From: [Actinomadura] parvosata subsp. kistnae
GTDB taxonomy: Bacteria > Actinomycetota > Actinomycetes > Streptosporangiales > Streptosporangiaceae
Assembly: GCF_900323885.1 (NCBI RefSeq)
Contig: NZ_OOHJ01000015.1
Coordinates: 124,001-188,000, forward strand
Length of the DNA stretch: 64,000 nt
Direction of reading: 5' to 3'
Below, piece by piece: positions 52,856 through 61,694 of the stretch; the first letter of the stretch is position 1, and every line of letters begins with the position of its first letter. The notes beneath the pieces are model-generated. The model was not told where the DNA came from. It did not search any database and was given only the letters and a program-made list of their open reading frames with translations. Position numbers and translations under genes: made by a program.

Positions 52856-53434
52856 TCAATCAAGGAAGTCGCGGGTGATCTCGCGGGCCTGAAGGAGCCC
52901 GCGCAGCTTCGCGAAACAGCGGGCTCGGGTGGGCCCGATGCTCCCGACCGGTCTGCCCAGCCTGCGTGCCACGTCCACGTAGTGGGGCTCGGAGGTTTCC
53001 GTGAGCGCTCTGAACAGCACCCTCTGCGCGGCCGGCAGCTCCTCGACCAGCTCCGCGAGCGTGCCGGCCAGCCAGATCCTGGCCAGCTCCCTGTCCACGT
53101 CGTCCGTGCTGCCGAGCGAGTCGAGGTCCGGCGTGCAGATCTCTCTCGTGCGTTTGGTGAGCTTTAGGCATTCGCGGAAGGCGATCGTGGCCAGCCAGCC
53201 CGCCATGCGCTGGCCGTCCTCGACGCTGCCGAGGTTCTGCCAGGCGAGCATCCACGTCGTCTGCAGGACGTCTTGGGCGTCCTCGTGGCTGAGCCTGAAG
53301 CGCCTGATGCGGGCCTTCAGCATCGGGCTGAACTCCTCGACGAGCCGCTCCCACGCCCAGGCGTCACCCTGCTGGGCGGCGGACACGAGGTCTGCGGTCT
53401 CGAGCGGCGTGTCGAGCCGTTCCATGGTCTGCAT
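52856..53434 (-). CDS. ECF-type RNA polymerase sigma factor
   Basis: The 192-residue protein has region 2 (DLVSAAQQGDAWAWERLVEE with EDAQDVLQTTWMLAWQNLGS) and region 4 (LPAAQRVLFRALTETSEPHY with ARRLGRPVGSIGPTRARCFA). GGGGAG lies six bases before the ATG. No anti-sigma gene adjoins it. It is divergent from the Crp/Fnr gene, across a 179-bp gap that includes a CRP-like site. Confidence 0.85.
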   Translation of the reverse strand: MQTMERLDTPLETADLVSAAQQGDAWAWERLVEEFSPMLKARIRRFRLSHEDAQDVLQTTWMLAWQNLGSVEDGQRMAGWLATIAFRECLKLTKRTREICTPDLDSLGSTDDVDRELARIWLAGTLAELVEELPAAQRVLFRALTETSEPHYVDVARRLGRPVGSIGPTRARCFAKLRGLLQAREITRDFLD

Positions 53435-53513
53435 GTCGATCTCCCCGCCGGTCCGGTTTCTCGGGGGGCCAATTCCGGCCGGCTACCTCACCGTGCGCCG
53501 GCTGATCCGAAAA

Positions 53514-53535
53514 GACTGTTCCGAAGGCAACAGTC
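53514..53535. promoter_or_regulatory. GACTGTT-N8-AACAGTC inverted repeat
   Basis: Perfect 7-bp arms (53514-53520 and 53529-53535) flank 8 bp in the divergent gap between the ECF sigma gene and the Crp/Fnr gene. It could be an operator or a small hairpin. Confidence 0.45.
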
Positions 53536-53539
53536 CGGG

Positions 53540-53555
53540 TGTGGCGCTCGTCACA
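53540..53555 (+). promoter_or_regulatory. CRP-like binding site
   Basis: TGTGG-CGCTCG-TCACA matches the CRP consensus TGTGA-N6-TCACA at nine of ten positions. Its centre is about 66 bp upstream of the Crp/Fnr start codon, close to the class I activator position if the transcript is leaderless. Confidence 0.6.
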
Positions 53556-53601
53556 TTCCGGGGATCGGGTTTCGTCTGCTGTCCCCTCCGTGAATGCGGC
53601 C

Positions 53602-53607
53602 TAGAGT
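53602..53607 (+). promoter_or_regulatory. -10 element of the Crp/Fnr operon
   Basis: TAGAGT ends six bases before the ATG at 53614, so transcription is expected to start at the initiation codon. No Shine-Dalgarno is present. Confidence 0.45.
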
Positions 53608-53613
53608 TCTTGC

Positions 53614-54324
53614 ATGAACGCGCGCAGCGGGGTTCCGTACGACGTCGAGCCGGTCGCGGCCGTCCTGGCGGAGATCCCGTTGTTCCGCGTGCTCGGGGAG
53701 AGCGGCATCCGGAGCACGGCGCGCGCGGGGGTGGCGCGCCGCTACCGCTCCGGGCAGATCATCTTCCATCAGGGGGATCCGGGAGAGTCGCTGTACGTGC
53801 TGCTCGACGGGCTGGTGAAGGTGGTCTTCACCACCGAGCACGGCGACGAGATCGTCCTGAACATGCTGCGGCGGGGCGACACGTTCGGCGAAATGGCGCT
53901 GCTCGACGGCTCGCCGCGCTCGGCCTCGATCGTGACGGTGCGGCCCTCCTGGGTGTTCGCGCTGCCCAGGGCGCGGCTGCTGGAGCTGATGCGGGAGCAC
54001 CCGGGGCTTGCCGACGAGTTCCTGCGCCTGCTCGGCCGCATGGTGCGCAGGCTCACCGGCCAGGCCGCCGACCTGGCCTTCCTCGACCTGGGCGGGCGGC
54101 TGGCCAAGCTGCTGCTGGAGCTGGCGGGCAAGCACGGCCAGTCCGACGACGTGGTGGACCTGCCCGGGCTGACCCAGTCCGACCTCGCCGCGCTGATCGG
54201 CGCGTCGCGGCCGGCGGTCAACCGGGCGCTGCAGTCGCTGGTGTCGAGGAATCTCATCTCCGTCCAAGGGCGGACGATCACGCTGCTGGATGTCGCCGCC
54301 CTGCGGAAAAGGGGCGGCCTCTGA
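53614..54324 (+). CDS. Crp/Fnr-family cyclic-nucleotide-responsive regulator
   Basis: The 236-residue protein has the cNMP-binding beta barrel (YRSGQIIFHQGDPGESLYVL) and the phosphate-binding cassette GDTFGEMALLDGSPRSASIV, which keeps the Glu and Arg that hold cAMP. A C-terminal winged helix follows (LTQSDLAALIGASRPAVNRA). No Cys cluster for iron-sulfur binding is seen, so it is Crp-like rather than Fnr-like. It heads an operon with an MpaB oxygenase and a nucleotide cyclase, and a CRP-like site lies in its own promoter. Confidence 0.9.
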   Translation: MNARSGVPYDVEPVAAVLAEIPLFRVLGESGIRSTARAGVARRYRSGQIIFHQGDPGESLYVLLDGLVKVVFTTEHGDEIVLNMLRRGDTFGEMALLDGSPRSASIVTVRPSWVFALPRARLLELMREHPGLADEFLRLLGRMVRRLTGQAADLAFLDLGGRLAKLLLELAGKHGQSDDVVDLPGLTQSDLAALIGASRPAVNRALQSLVSRNLISVQGRTITLLDVAALRKRGGL

Positions 54325-54346
54325 CCGACTGGGGAGTACGGGGTTG

Positions 54347-55630
54347 ATGAACGAGCATGACGAGCGCTGGCCCGAGGAGCGGTTCCGGCAGCTCAGGCAG
54401 CAGGCCGACCCGGACATCGACAAGGTCGTGGCCGAATACCTCGAGGCGCAGCCCGCCGGCAAGAGCGCCCTCGACCTGCTGAAGTCCGTGGTCGCGGAGC
54501 TGGGGGCGGCCAAGCGGGAGGCCAGGGCCCCCTCGGGCGAGCCGCCGGCCTCCGAGATCTTCGAGGCGATCGACTTCGCCAAGGACCTGCCCGACTGGGG
54601 CGACGACACGGAGCTGCTGGCCCGGGGGCAGGCCGTCTTCTCCGACTACGGCCTGTACCAGTCGGCGGCGCTGTTCTTCGCCTGCCTGCCGATGGCCTAC
54701 GCCGAGGTGTCCAGCGCCAAGGTGCTGGCCGGAGTCTCCAACCTGGCCACGCACAGCCTCACCCGCCGGGTCGCGGAGACCGGGCAGATGCTCGTGGACG
54801 TGATGGGCCTGAGGGCCGCCGACAGCCTCCGGCCGGGCAGCCCCGGGCACACGACCGCGATCGGGCTGCGCATCCTCCACTCGTTCGTGCGCGCCCTGGT
54901 CGCGGAGAAGTACGCCGACCGCTGGGACACCGAGCGGTACGGCCCGCCGGTCAACCAGGAGCTGCTGCTGGCCACGCTCTTCGACTTCTCCGTCGTGACG
55001 TGGGAGGCGATGGAGACGATGGGCGTGGTGCTGACCGACGAGGAGCGCACCGCCAACCTCTACACGTGGAGCGTGTTCGGCCACCTCATGGGCGTCGAGG
55101 TCTGCGGCGACGGCCCCCTCACGCTCGCCGACGTCGAGCCGGTCAGCGCCCGCCTGGGCCGCATGCTGGAGCCCAGCGACGAGGGCCGCCGGCTGATGGC
55201 CATGCTGCTCACGGAGATGGAGGCGTTCATGCCGCTGGGCTGGCGCAAGATGCCGCGCAGCCTGGTGCACTGGATCTTCCAGAACGCCTCGCACGGCGCC
55301 GACCGGGTGCCCGGCCTGCTCGGCGTGCCCCGGCCGGCCTGGTGGTTCACCGCCGGCTTCGCCGTGGCCCGCTCGGCCCACCGGCAAAAGTGGCTGGCGA
55401 GCCCCGTGGGCGGTGTGATTCGCTGGCTGGTACGCAAGGCCGGACGGCACATCGTGATCGCCATGATCGACCGCCACTCCGACGGGCAGGCGGCGTTCAG
55501 GATCCCCGACGAGCTGGCCCGCGCCTGGCGGATCAAGCAGTCGGCCCCGGCGGTCAAGACGCGCGCGATCCGCCGCACCGTCCGCAAGACGCTACGAGCG
55601 CCCGCGCAGGGGCGGAAAGGCCCGCGCTAG
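54347..55630 (+). CDS. MpaB-family (DUF2236-like) oxygenase
   Basis: The 427-residue protein shows MpaB/latex-clearing-protein-type features: a helical N-terminus, LLARGQAVFSDYGLYQSAAL, a histidine-containing helix GHTTAIGLRILHSFVRALVA, VNQELLLATLFDFSVVTWEA and YTWSVFGHLMGVE. Relatives include haem-containing rubber oxygenases and the fungal mycophenolic-acid oxygenase. The substrate is unknown. It begins 22 bp after the Crp/Fnr stop codon, and its TAG overlaps the cyclase GTG by one base, so the three genes form an operon. Confidence 0.78.
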   Translation: MNEHDERWPEERFRQLRQQADPDIDKVVAEYLEAQPAGKSALDLLKSVVAELGAAKREARAPSGEPPASEIFEAIDFAKDLPDWGDDTELLARGQAVFSDYGLYQSAALFFACLPMAYAEVSSAKVLAGVSNLATHSLTRRVAETGQMLVDVMGLRAADSLRPGSPGHTTAIGLRILHSFVRALVAEKYADRWDTERYGPPVNQELLLATLFDFSVVTWEAMETMGVVLTDEERTANLYTWSVFGHLMGVEVCGDGPLTLADVEPVSARLGRMLEPSDEGRRLMAMLLTEMEAFMPLGWRKMPRSLVHWIFQNASHGADRVPGLLGVPRPAWWFTAGFAVARSAHRQKWLASPVGGVIRWLVRKAGRHIVIAMIDRHSDGQAAFRIPDELARAWRIKQSAPAVKTRAIRRTVRKTLRAPAQGRKGPR

Positions 55631-58600
55631 TGACCGGTCCGTATGAGCCCAGACGTGAGCCCGGCACGCTCACCACGGCGACCATCCTGTTCACCGACGT
55701 GGTGAGCTCGACGGCGCTGCGCATCAGGCTCGGCGAGGAGCGGGCCAACGTGGTCTTCCGCCGCCTCTACGAGCTGCTGCACTCGGTGGTGACGGCCAGC
55801 GGCTCCTCCTTCACCAAGAGCCTGGGCGACGGCCTGATGGCGGTCTTCGACTCGGCGACGGCCGGCCTCGACGCGATCATCGCGGTGCAGCAGGCCGTCG
55901 CCGACGAGAACGAGCGCGCCCTGGAGAAGATCTCCATCAGGGCCGCGCTGGCCGCCGGCGACGTCTGCTGGGGGCAGGACGACGTGAGCGGGCTGCCCAC
56001 GGTGGAGGCGGCCCGGCTGGTCGCGGTCGCCGAGGGCGGCCAGGTGCTGTGCACCGACCTGGTCAGGCGGCTGGCGCAGGGCCGCAGCCGGCACGAGTTC
56101 AAGGATCTCGGGCGGCTGCCCGGCAAGGGGCTGCGCGAGCCGCTGCACACCTACGAGCTGCACTGGCAGAGCGCCGACCACCACCTCGGCGGCGGCCTGG
56201 CACCGTGGCTGGACGACGCGGGGCTGCTGCCCTTCGTCGGCCGCGAGGAGGAGCTGCGGGTGCTGGAGGGGGAGCTGGCGGCGGCCGAGTTCGGCAGCGG
56301 CCTGGTGATCCTGGAGGGCGAGCCCGGGGTGGGCAAGACGCGGCTGGCCTCCGAGGTGGCCAGGCAGGCGCTCAAACGGCAGTTCACGGTGCTGGCGGGG
56401 CGGTGCACGGATCCGGCGCGCAAGGCGTACGAGCCGATCGCGGGGGCGGTCGAGCGGCTGGCCCGCACCTCGCCCGCGCTGCTGCTGCGGGCGGGCGTGG
56501 ACCAGCAGTGCGGCCAGCTCGTCCGGCTGGCGCCGTCGCTGGCGGCGCCGCCGCTGTCGCTGGAGGTGCCGCCGGCCACCGAGCCCGTCTCCGAGCGCTA
56601 CCACCTGATGGCCGCCGCCCGCACGCTCATCGAGCGGCTGGCCACCGTGCGGCCCGTGCTGCTGATCATCGACGACCTGCAGTGGGCCACGCTGGAGTCG
56701 CTGCAGATGCTCAGCGCCCTCATGTGGGACGCCGACGCGCTGCCGCTGCTCGTGCTGGCCACCTCGCGGCCCGTGCCGGTCGAGTCGGCCCCGCCGCAGA
56801 CGCTGCCGGAGCTGCACAAGCTCACGGCGGGCGCGCGGGTCGTGCAGGTGCCGTCGTTCGGGCTCGACGAGGTGTCGTCGGCGCTGACGCAGGCGCGGGC
56901 CGGCAGCGACCCCGAGCGGCTGCACCGGATCACGGGCGGCAACGCGTTCCTGGTCAGCGAGGTGATCAGGGAGCTGGCGGCGGGCAAGGACCTCGACGCG
57001 CTGGCCGTCCCCGACTCGGTCACCCGCATGGTGACGGCCCGCCTGTCGCAGCTGCACCCCGACGCGCGCGACCTGGTCACCCTGCTGGCCGTCGGCGAGC
57101 GCATGACCTCGCCCGAGCTGCGCCGCGGGCTGGGCCTCGACGAGGCCAGGTTCGTGGCGGCGGTGGAGGAGGCCATGGGCACCGGCCTGGTGACCATGCT
57201 GGACAACGGGTCCTGCCACTTCTCCCACGAGCTGACCCGCGACGCGCTCTACTCCACGCTGTCGCCGCCGCGCGCCGCGCTGCTGCACGGGCGGGTGGCC
57301 GACGCCCTGTGCGAGACGGATCCGGGGGCCATGCGGGCGCGTCCGTACGTGGTGGCCGCCCACCTGGTGGCCGCCGCCGAGCAGGGCCGCGACCCGGTCC
57401 GGGTGAGCGCGGCGGCCGACGCGGCCGTGCAGGCCGCCCAGCACGCGCTGGCCGGGCTGGCGCACCGCGAGGCGGTCACCTGGTACCAGCGGGTCCTCGA
57501 CCTGCTGCGCGACTTCCCCGGCACGTCGCTGGAGCGGCGCGCCGAGCTGCTGGTCGAGTGCGGCAGGGCGATGTGGCTGGCCGGGCATCCGGAGGCCAGG
57601 CGCACCCTGCTCGACGCCGCCGACCTGGCCAGGGAGTGCGGGCGGCACGACCTGCTCGTCACCGCCGCGCTGGGCGGCGACCGCGGCTCGGCCATCTCGG
57701 CCGCGCCCGACCGCGAGCGCATCGCGCTGCTGACCGAGGCCCGCAAGGTCGTCGACTCCACCGACGTCAGCACCCGGGCGCTGCTGGCCGCGCAGCTCGC
57801 CGCGGAGCTCATCTGGGCGCCCGACGGCGAGCGCCGCTTCGCACTGAGCGACGAGGCGGTGGCGCTGGCCCGCAAGTCCGGCGACCCGCGCACGCTGGCG
57901 AGCGTGCTGGGCATGCGCAGCCTGACGATCATCCCGGCCGACCCGCTGCACCAGCGGCACCGCGACGGTGACGAGATGCTGGAGGCGGCCCGCCGCACGG
58001 GCGACGACCTGGCGCTGTTCCACGCGTACATGCAGCGCACTCCCCCGGTGCTCGACGGCGGCGACACCACCAGGGTCGCCATGCTGCTCGGGCAGGCCGA
58101 CGAGCTGGCGCGCCGGCTCGGGCAGCCGCACCTCACCTGGCTGATCGGCTACTCCAAGGCCGGCCTGACGCTCATGCAGGGCGACCTCGTGCAGGCCGAG
58201 GCGGAGGCGGAGGCGGCGCTGCGGCTCGGCTCCGAGATCGGCCGCCGCCTGGAGGCCATGGCCATCTACTCGGAGCAGATCCGCGAGATCAGGCGGCTGC
58301 AGGGGCGGCTGTGGGAGCTGGGCGAGCGGCTGCGGCGCGCCGCGCAGCGGCCGCGGGTCGACCCGGTGCACGCGGTGCTGCGCTACCTGTGCGAGCTCGG
58401 CGACGAGGAGGCCGGGCCGCTGCTCGACCGCATCCTCGCCTACGGCGGCGCCGCGCCGCCGCGCAACATGGCGCTGCGCTCCGCCCTCGACAACCTCGCC
58501 GTCGCCGCCGCCCGGCTCGGACGGGCCGAGCTGGCGGCGCGCCTGTACGACTCGCTGGCCTCCGGCGGTGAGACATTCGGGCACGGCGCGGTGGCCCACC

Positions 58601-58860
58601 ACTGCGGGCACCACTACCTGGCGCACCTGTGCGTGGCGATGGGCGATCGGGTGCGGGCCGGCGAGCACTTCGAGGCGGCGGCCGAGGTGCACGAGCGGCG
58701 CGGCGTGCCGCTCATGCTGGCCGAGTCCCTGCTCGACTGGGCGGACCTGCTCGACGGCGGCGACCTGGGCGGCCCCAAGCCGGGCGACCTGCGCGAGTGG
58801 TGCCGCTCGCTGCTGGCCGGGCGGGGCGCGCTGCTGCTGGAGCGCCGCGCCACCGCTTGA
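55630..58860 (+). CDS. class III nucleotide cyclase - STAND ATPase - helical repeat protein
   Basis: The 1076-residue protein starts with a class III cyclase domain: ATILFTDVVSSTALRIRLGE (metal Asp), SFTKSLGDGLMAVFDS (substrate Lys and second metal Asp) and GLPTVEAARLVAVAEGGQVL. In the last motif the usual VN before AAR is replaced by TV, so the transition-state Asn appears missing. An ATPase follows: PFVGREEELRVL box, Walker A LEGEPGVGKTRLA, and LLIIDDLQWATLESLQML. The rest is TPR-like. This architecture is common in Actinobacteria as a signal-controlled cyclase. Its place behind a Crp-type gene suggests it makes that regulator's ligand, if still active. Confidence 0.87.
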   Translation: MTGPYEPRREPGTLTTATILFTDVVSSTALRIRLGEERANVVFRRLYELLHSVVTASGSSFTKSLGDGLMAVFDSATAGLDAIIAVQQAVADENERALEKISIRAALAAGDVCWGQDDVSGLPTVEAARLVAVAEGGQVLCTDLVRRLAQGRSRHEFKDLGRLPGKGLREPLHTYELHWQSADHHLGGGLAPWLDDAGLLPFVGREEELRVLEGELAAAEFGSGLVILEGEPGVGKTRLASEVARQALKRQFTVLAGRCTDPARKAYEPIAGAVERLARTSPALLLRAGVDQQCGQLVRLAPSLAAPPLSLEVPPATEPVSERYHLMAAARTLIERLATVRPVLLIIDDLQWATLESLQMLSALMWDADALPLLVLATSRPVPVESAPPQTLPELHKLTAGARVVQVPSFGLDEVSSALTQARAGSDPERLHRITGGNAFLVSEVIRELAAGKDLDALAVPDSVTRMVTARLSQLHPDARDLVTLLAVGERMTSPELRRGLGLDEARFVAAVEEAMGTGLVTMLDNGSCHFSHELTRDALYSTLSPPRAALLHGRVADALCETDPGAMRARPYVVAAHLVAAAEQGRDPVRVSAAADAAVQAAQHALAGLAHREAVTWYQRVLDLLRDFPGTSLERRAELLVECGRAMWLAGHPEARRTLLDAADLARECGRHDLLVTAALGGDRGSAISAAPDRERIALLTEARKVVDSTDVSTRALLAAQLAAELIWAPDGERRFALSDEAVALARKSGDPRTLASVLGMRSLTIIPADPLHQRHRDGDEMLEAARRTGDDLALFHAYMQRTPPVLDGGDTTRVAMLLGQADELARRLGQPHLTWLIGYSKAGLTLMQGDLVQAEAEAEAALRLGSEIGRRLEAMAIYSEQIREIRRLQGRLWELGERLRRAAQRPRVDPVHAVLRYLCELGDEEAGPLLDRILAYGGAAPPRNMALRSALDNLAVAAARLGRAELAARLYDSLASGGETFGHGAVAHHCGHHYLAHLCVAMGDRVRAGEHFEAAAEVHERRGVPLMLAESLLDWADLLDGGDLGGPKPGDLREWCRSLLAGRGALLLERRATA

Positions 58861-58877
58861 GCGGGCCCGTTCGGGCG

Positions 58878-58903
58878 GGCCGTTTGAGCAGGCCGTTTAA
58901 GCA
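58878..58903. repeat. 13-bp direct repeat between cyclase and GH15 genes
   Basis: GGCCGTTTGAGCA (58878-58890) is followed immediately by GGCCGTTTAAGCA (58891-58903). It lies in the 69-bp intergenic gap. No function is evident. Confidence 0.6.
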
Positions 58904-58929
58904 GGTCAGGGGCCGGGCAGCCCGTTCGG

Positions 58930-60735
58930 GTGATGATGAGCGGCTACCCGCCGATCGGTTCGTACGCGTTCCTGTCCGACTGCCACACGGCGGCGCTGGT
59001 CGGCCCCGACGGCGCGGTGGAGTGGATGTGCGTGCCGCGCTTCGACGGGCCCAGCGTGTTCGCCAGGATGCTCGACCGGCGGCGGGGCGGGGCGTGGGAG
59101 CTGCACGCCGAGGACGCGTTCGTGACCGAGCGGGGCTACCTGGACGAGACGCTGGTGCTGCGTACGCGCTGGGAGGGCGCGCAGGGCGTGGTGGTCGTGC
59201 ACGACTTCCTCGCCATGGCGCCCACCGGTGAGAGGGCCGGCGCGGGGATGGCGGCCGCGCACCTGCTGGTGCGGTGGGCCCGGTGCGAGCGGGGCCGCGC
59301 CGTGGTCAGGTCGCGGGTGCTGGCCAGGCCCGGTTACGGGGTGCGCGAGGCCCGCTGGACGGCCCGCGACGGCGTGCTGGAGGAGGAGTGCGGGCTGGTC
59401 CTGACCGGCGCGCCCGAGCCGGAGTCCCGCGTCGTGCTGCGCGAGGGCGAGTCGCTGGCGCTCATGCTCGGCTACACCGGGGCCGCGCCCGACGGCCACC
59501 CGGCGCGGCTGCTGGAGGACACGGTGCGGTCGTGGCGGTCGTGGTCGGCCCGCTCCGGGTACGCGGGGGTCGGGGCCAAGGAGGTGCGGCACAGCGCGAT
59601 CGTGCTGCGCGGGCTGCTGTACGACGAGGGCGGCGGCCTGCTCGCGGCCCCCACGACGTCCCTGCCCGAGTGGCCGGGCGGGTCGCGCACCTGGGACTAC
59701 CGCTACGTGTGGCACCGCGACGCCGCCCTGACCGTGCTGGCGCTGCTGCGGCTGGGCCACCGGGAGGAGGCGGGCGCCTACCTGGAGTGCCTGATGCGGC
59801 AGTGCGGCGGCGACGCGGACCGGGTGCCGCCGATGGCGGGCATCGACGGCCGCCCCGCCGACGAGGAGAGCGTGCTCGGCCACCTGGAGGGGTACGCCGG
59901 CTCGCGGCCCGTCCGCGTCGGCAACGACGCCTCCGCCCAGCTCCAGCTCGACATCTACGGCCACATCATGGACGCGGCCCTGGCCTACCACGAGGTCACC
60001 GGCGAGCTGACCGGCCGCGACAACTCGCGGCTGTGGCGGGTCGTGCGGCTGGCGTGCGAGCAGTGGCGCGAGCCCGACGCCGGCATCTGGGAGGTACGCG
60101 GGAAGCCGCGCCCGTGGACGTACTCCAAGCTGTACGCCTGGGTGTGCTTCGACCGGGCGGTGCGGCTGGCGGAGCTGACCGGCGAGAAGGGGCTGCCGCT
60201 GGAGGCGTGGCGGGACGAGCGGGAGGCGGTGCGCGCGGACCTGCTGGCGCACGGCTACTCGCAGGAGACCGGCTCGTTCGTCCAGTCGTACGGCTCCACC
60301 TGCGCGGACGCGTCGCTGCTGCGGGTGCCCCTGGTCGGCTTCCTCGACGGGCGCGACCCCCGGGTGCTGGGCACCCTCGACCACGTGCAGTCGCGGCTGG
60401 GCGAGGGCGGGGCGCTGCTGCACCGCTACGACCCCGAGTGCACCGGCGACGGCGTGGACGGGCCCGAGGGGGCGTTCCTGCTGTGCTCGTTCGAGATGGT
60501 GTCGGCGCTGGTGCTGGCCGGGCGGACGGCGGAGGCCCGCGACCGCTTCGAGACGCTGTGCGCGCGGGCGGAGCCGCTCGGGCTGTTCGCCGAGGAGATG
60601 GCGCCGGACGACGGCAGCATGCTGGGCAACTACCCGCAGGCGTTCACGCACCTGGCGCTGATCGAGGCGGCACTGAACCTCGACGCGTCCGGCGTGGCGG
60701 AGGAGCTGCACGACTGGGCCGAGCGGGGCGGGTGA
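58930..60735 (+). CDS. GH15 family glycosidase (trehalase/glucoamylase-like)
   Basis: The 601-residue cytoplasmic protein has the GH15 N-terminal beta domain (YPPIGSYAFLSDCHTAALVG, then GAVEWMCVPRFDGPSVFARM) and an (alpha/alpha)6 barrel with RTWDYRYVWHRDAALTVLAL, the general-acid Glu in GIWEVRGKPRPWTYSKLYAW, and the general-base Glu in LFAEEMAPDDGSMLGNYPQA. Actinobacterial members include trehalases and glucan-processing enzymes; sequence alone does not separate them. GTG 58930 or ATG 58936 may be the start. Confidence 0.9.
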   Translation: MMMSGYPPIGSYAFLSDCHTAALVGPDGAVEWMCVPRFDGPSVFARMLDRRRGGAWELHAEDAFVTERGYLDETLVLRTRWEGAQGVVVVHDFLAMAPTGERAGAGMAAAHLLVRWARCERGRAVVRSRVLARPGYGVREARWTARDGVLEEECGLVLTGAPEPESRVVLREGESLALMLGYTGAAPDGHPARLLEDTVRSWRSWSARSGYAGVGAKEVRHSAIVLRGLLYDEGGGLLAAPTTSLPEWPGGSRTWDYRYVWHRDAALTVLALLRLGHREEAGAYLECLMRQCGGDADRVPPMAGIDGRPADEESVLGHLEGYAGSRPVRVGNDASAQLQLDIYGHIMDAALAYHEVTGELTGRDNSRLWRVVRLACEQWREPDAGIWEVRGKPRPWTYSKLYAWVCFDRAVRLAELTGEKGLPLEAWRDEREAVRADLLAHGYSQETGSFVQSYGSTCADASLLRVPLVGFLDGRDPRVLGTLDHVQSRLGEGGALLHRYDPECTGDGVDGPEGAFLLCSFEMVSALVLAGRTAEARDRFETLCARAEPLGLFAEEMAPDDGSMLGNYPQAFTHLALIEAALNLDASGVAEELHDWAERGG

Positions 60736-60833
60736 ACGGTTCAACCTCAGACCGAACGGGCATTTCGCCCATCCGTGGCTGGTGGGCGGGGGCATCCTTG
60801 GACGGTCCTTCCTCCCTCCAGTGGAGCCGCGCC

Positions 60834-61688
60834 ATGGGATACCCATCGGAGCCTCACCGCCCGCCGCCGTACGGATCCGGGCCGCAGCAGCACGAGTCCG
60901 GGCCGCAGCCGTACGGGTCGGGGCCTCAGCCGTACGGGCCGGGGCCGCAACCGTACGGATCCGGTCCCCAGTACACCGCCGGTCCCGGCCATCCCGGCGG
61001 CCCGCCGTACGGGTACGGGCCGCCGGCCCCGCCCGCGCCGCGCCGCAACCTGGCCCTGGTCCTGAGCCTGTCCATCGGCCTGCCGCTGCTGCTGCTCGGG
61101 GGCTTCGCGACGGCCTGGTTCGTGCTGGCCGCGCCCGCCCGCGACACCGTCACCTCGGCCTCCGACTCCCCCGCCGAAGCGCTCCCGTCCTCCCAGGAGG
61201 AGTCGGAGCCGGCCGCCCAGGCGTCGGAGGAGGAGCCCGCGTCCCAGGAAGAGGACCACGGCGGCGGGCTCACGAGCAAGGTCGGCGGCACGGTGACGCT
61301 CACCGGCCTGGAGGCCGGCTCGAAGATGGCCGTGACGCTCGACCAGGTCTACGCCGACGCCGAGCCGACGCTCGACAGCCTCCAGCCGAAGCCCGGCTAC
61401 CGGCTCTGCGCGGTCAAGCTGACGCTGGCGAACAAGGGCAGCGTGGTCTACAAGGACGCCCCCATGAACGGCGCGGTGCTGATCGACGCGGACTCCCAGG
61501 AGTACCAGTTCTCGATCAGCCGGGTCGAGCAGGGCCAGCAGTTCCACTGGGCCACCTCGATCAACCCGGGCGACAGCCGGAAGGGCCTCGTCGTGTTCGA
61601 GGTGCCGCAGGCGGCGAAGATGGTGAAGTTCCAGTTCTCGCTGAACAGCGGGTACGCCCGGCAGCGCGGCGAGTGGACGCTGAGCTGA
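60834..61688 (+). CDS. membrane-anchored DUF4352-like protein with Pro/Gly/Gln-rich head
   Basis: The 284-residue protein begins with a cytoplasmic repeat region built on YGSGPQP-type octapeptides (about residues 13-45). One transmembrane helix follows (LALVLSLSIGLPLLLLGGFA), then an acidic Ser/Glu linker and an extracellular beta domain (GYRLCAVKLTLANKGSVVYK, HWATSINPGDSRKGLVVFEV) typical of DUF4352 telokin-like domains. The role is unknown. It may bind a partner at the cell surface. The start ATG 60834 begins MGYPSEPHRPPPYGSG. Confidence 0.8.
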   Translation: MGYPSEPHRPPPYGSGPQQHESGPQPYGSGPQPYGPGPQPYGSGPQYTAGPGHPGGPPYGYGPPAPPAPRRNLALVLSLSIGLPLLLLGGFATAWFVLAAPARDTVTSASDSPAEALPSSQEESEPAAQASEEEPASQEEDHGGGLTSKVGGTVTLTGLEAGSKMAVTLDQVYADAEPTLDSLQPKPGYRLCAVKLTLANKGSVVYKDAPMNGAVLIDADSQEYQFSISRVEQGQQFHWATSINPGDSRKGLVVFEVPQAAKMVKFQFSLNSGYARQRGEWTLS

Positions 61689-61694
61689 TCGGCG

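Noticed and set aside
55627-58692. Open frame of over 1000 codons on the minus strand opposite the cyclase-STAND gene
   Set aside because: Arg/Gly/His-rich antisense translation with no motif. The plus strand has clear cyclase and ATPase motifs.
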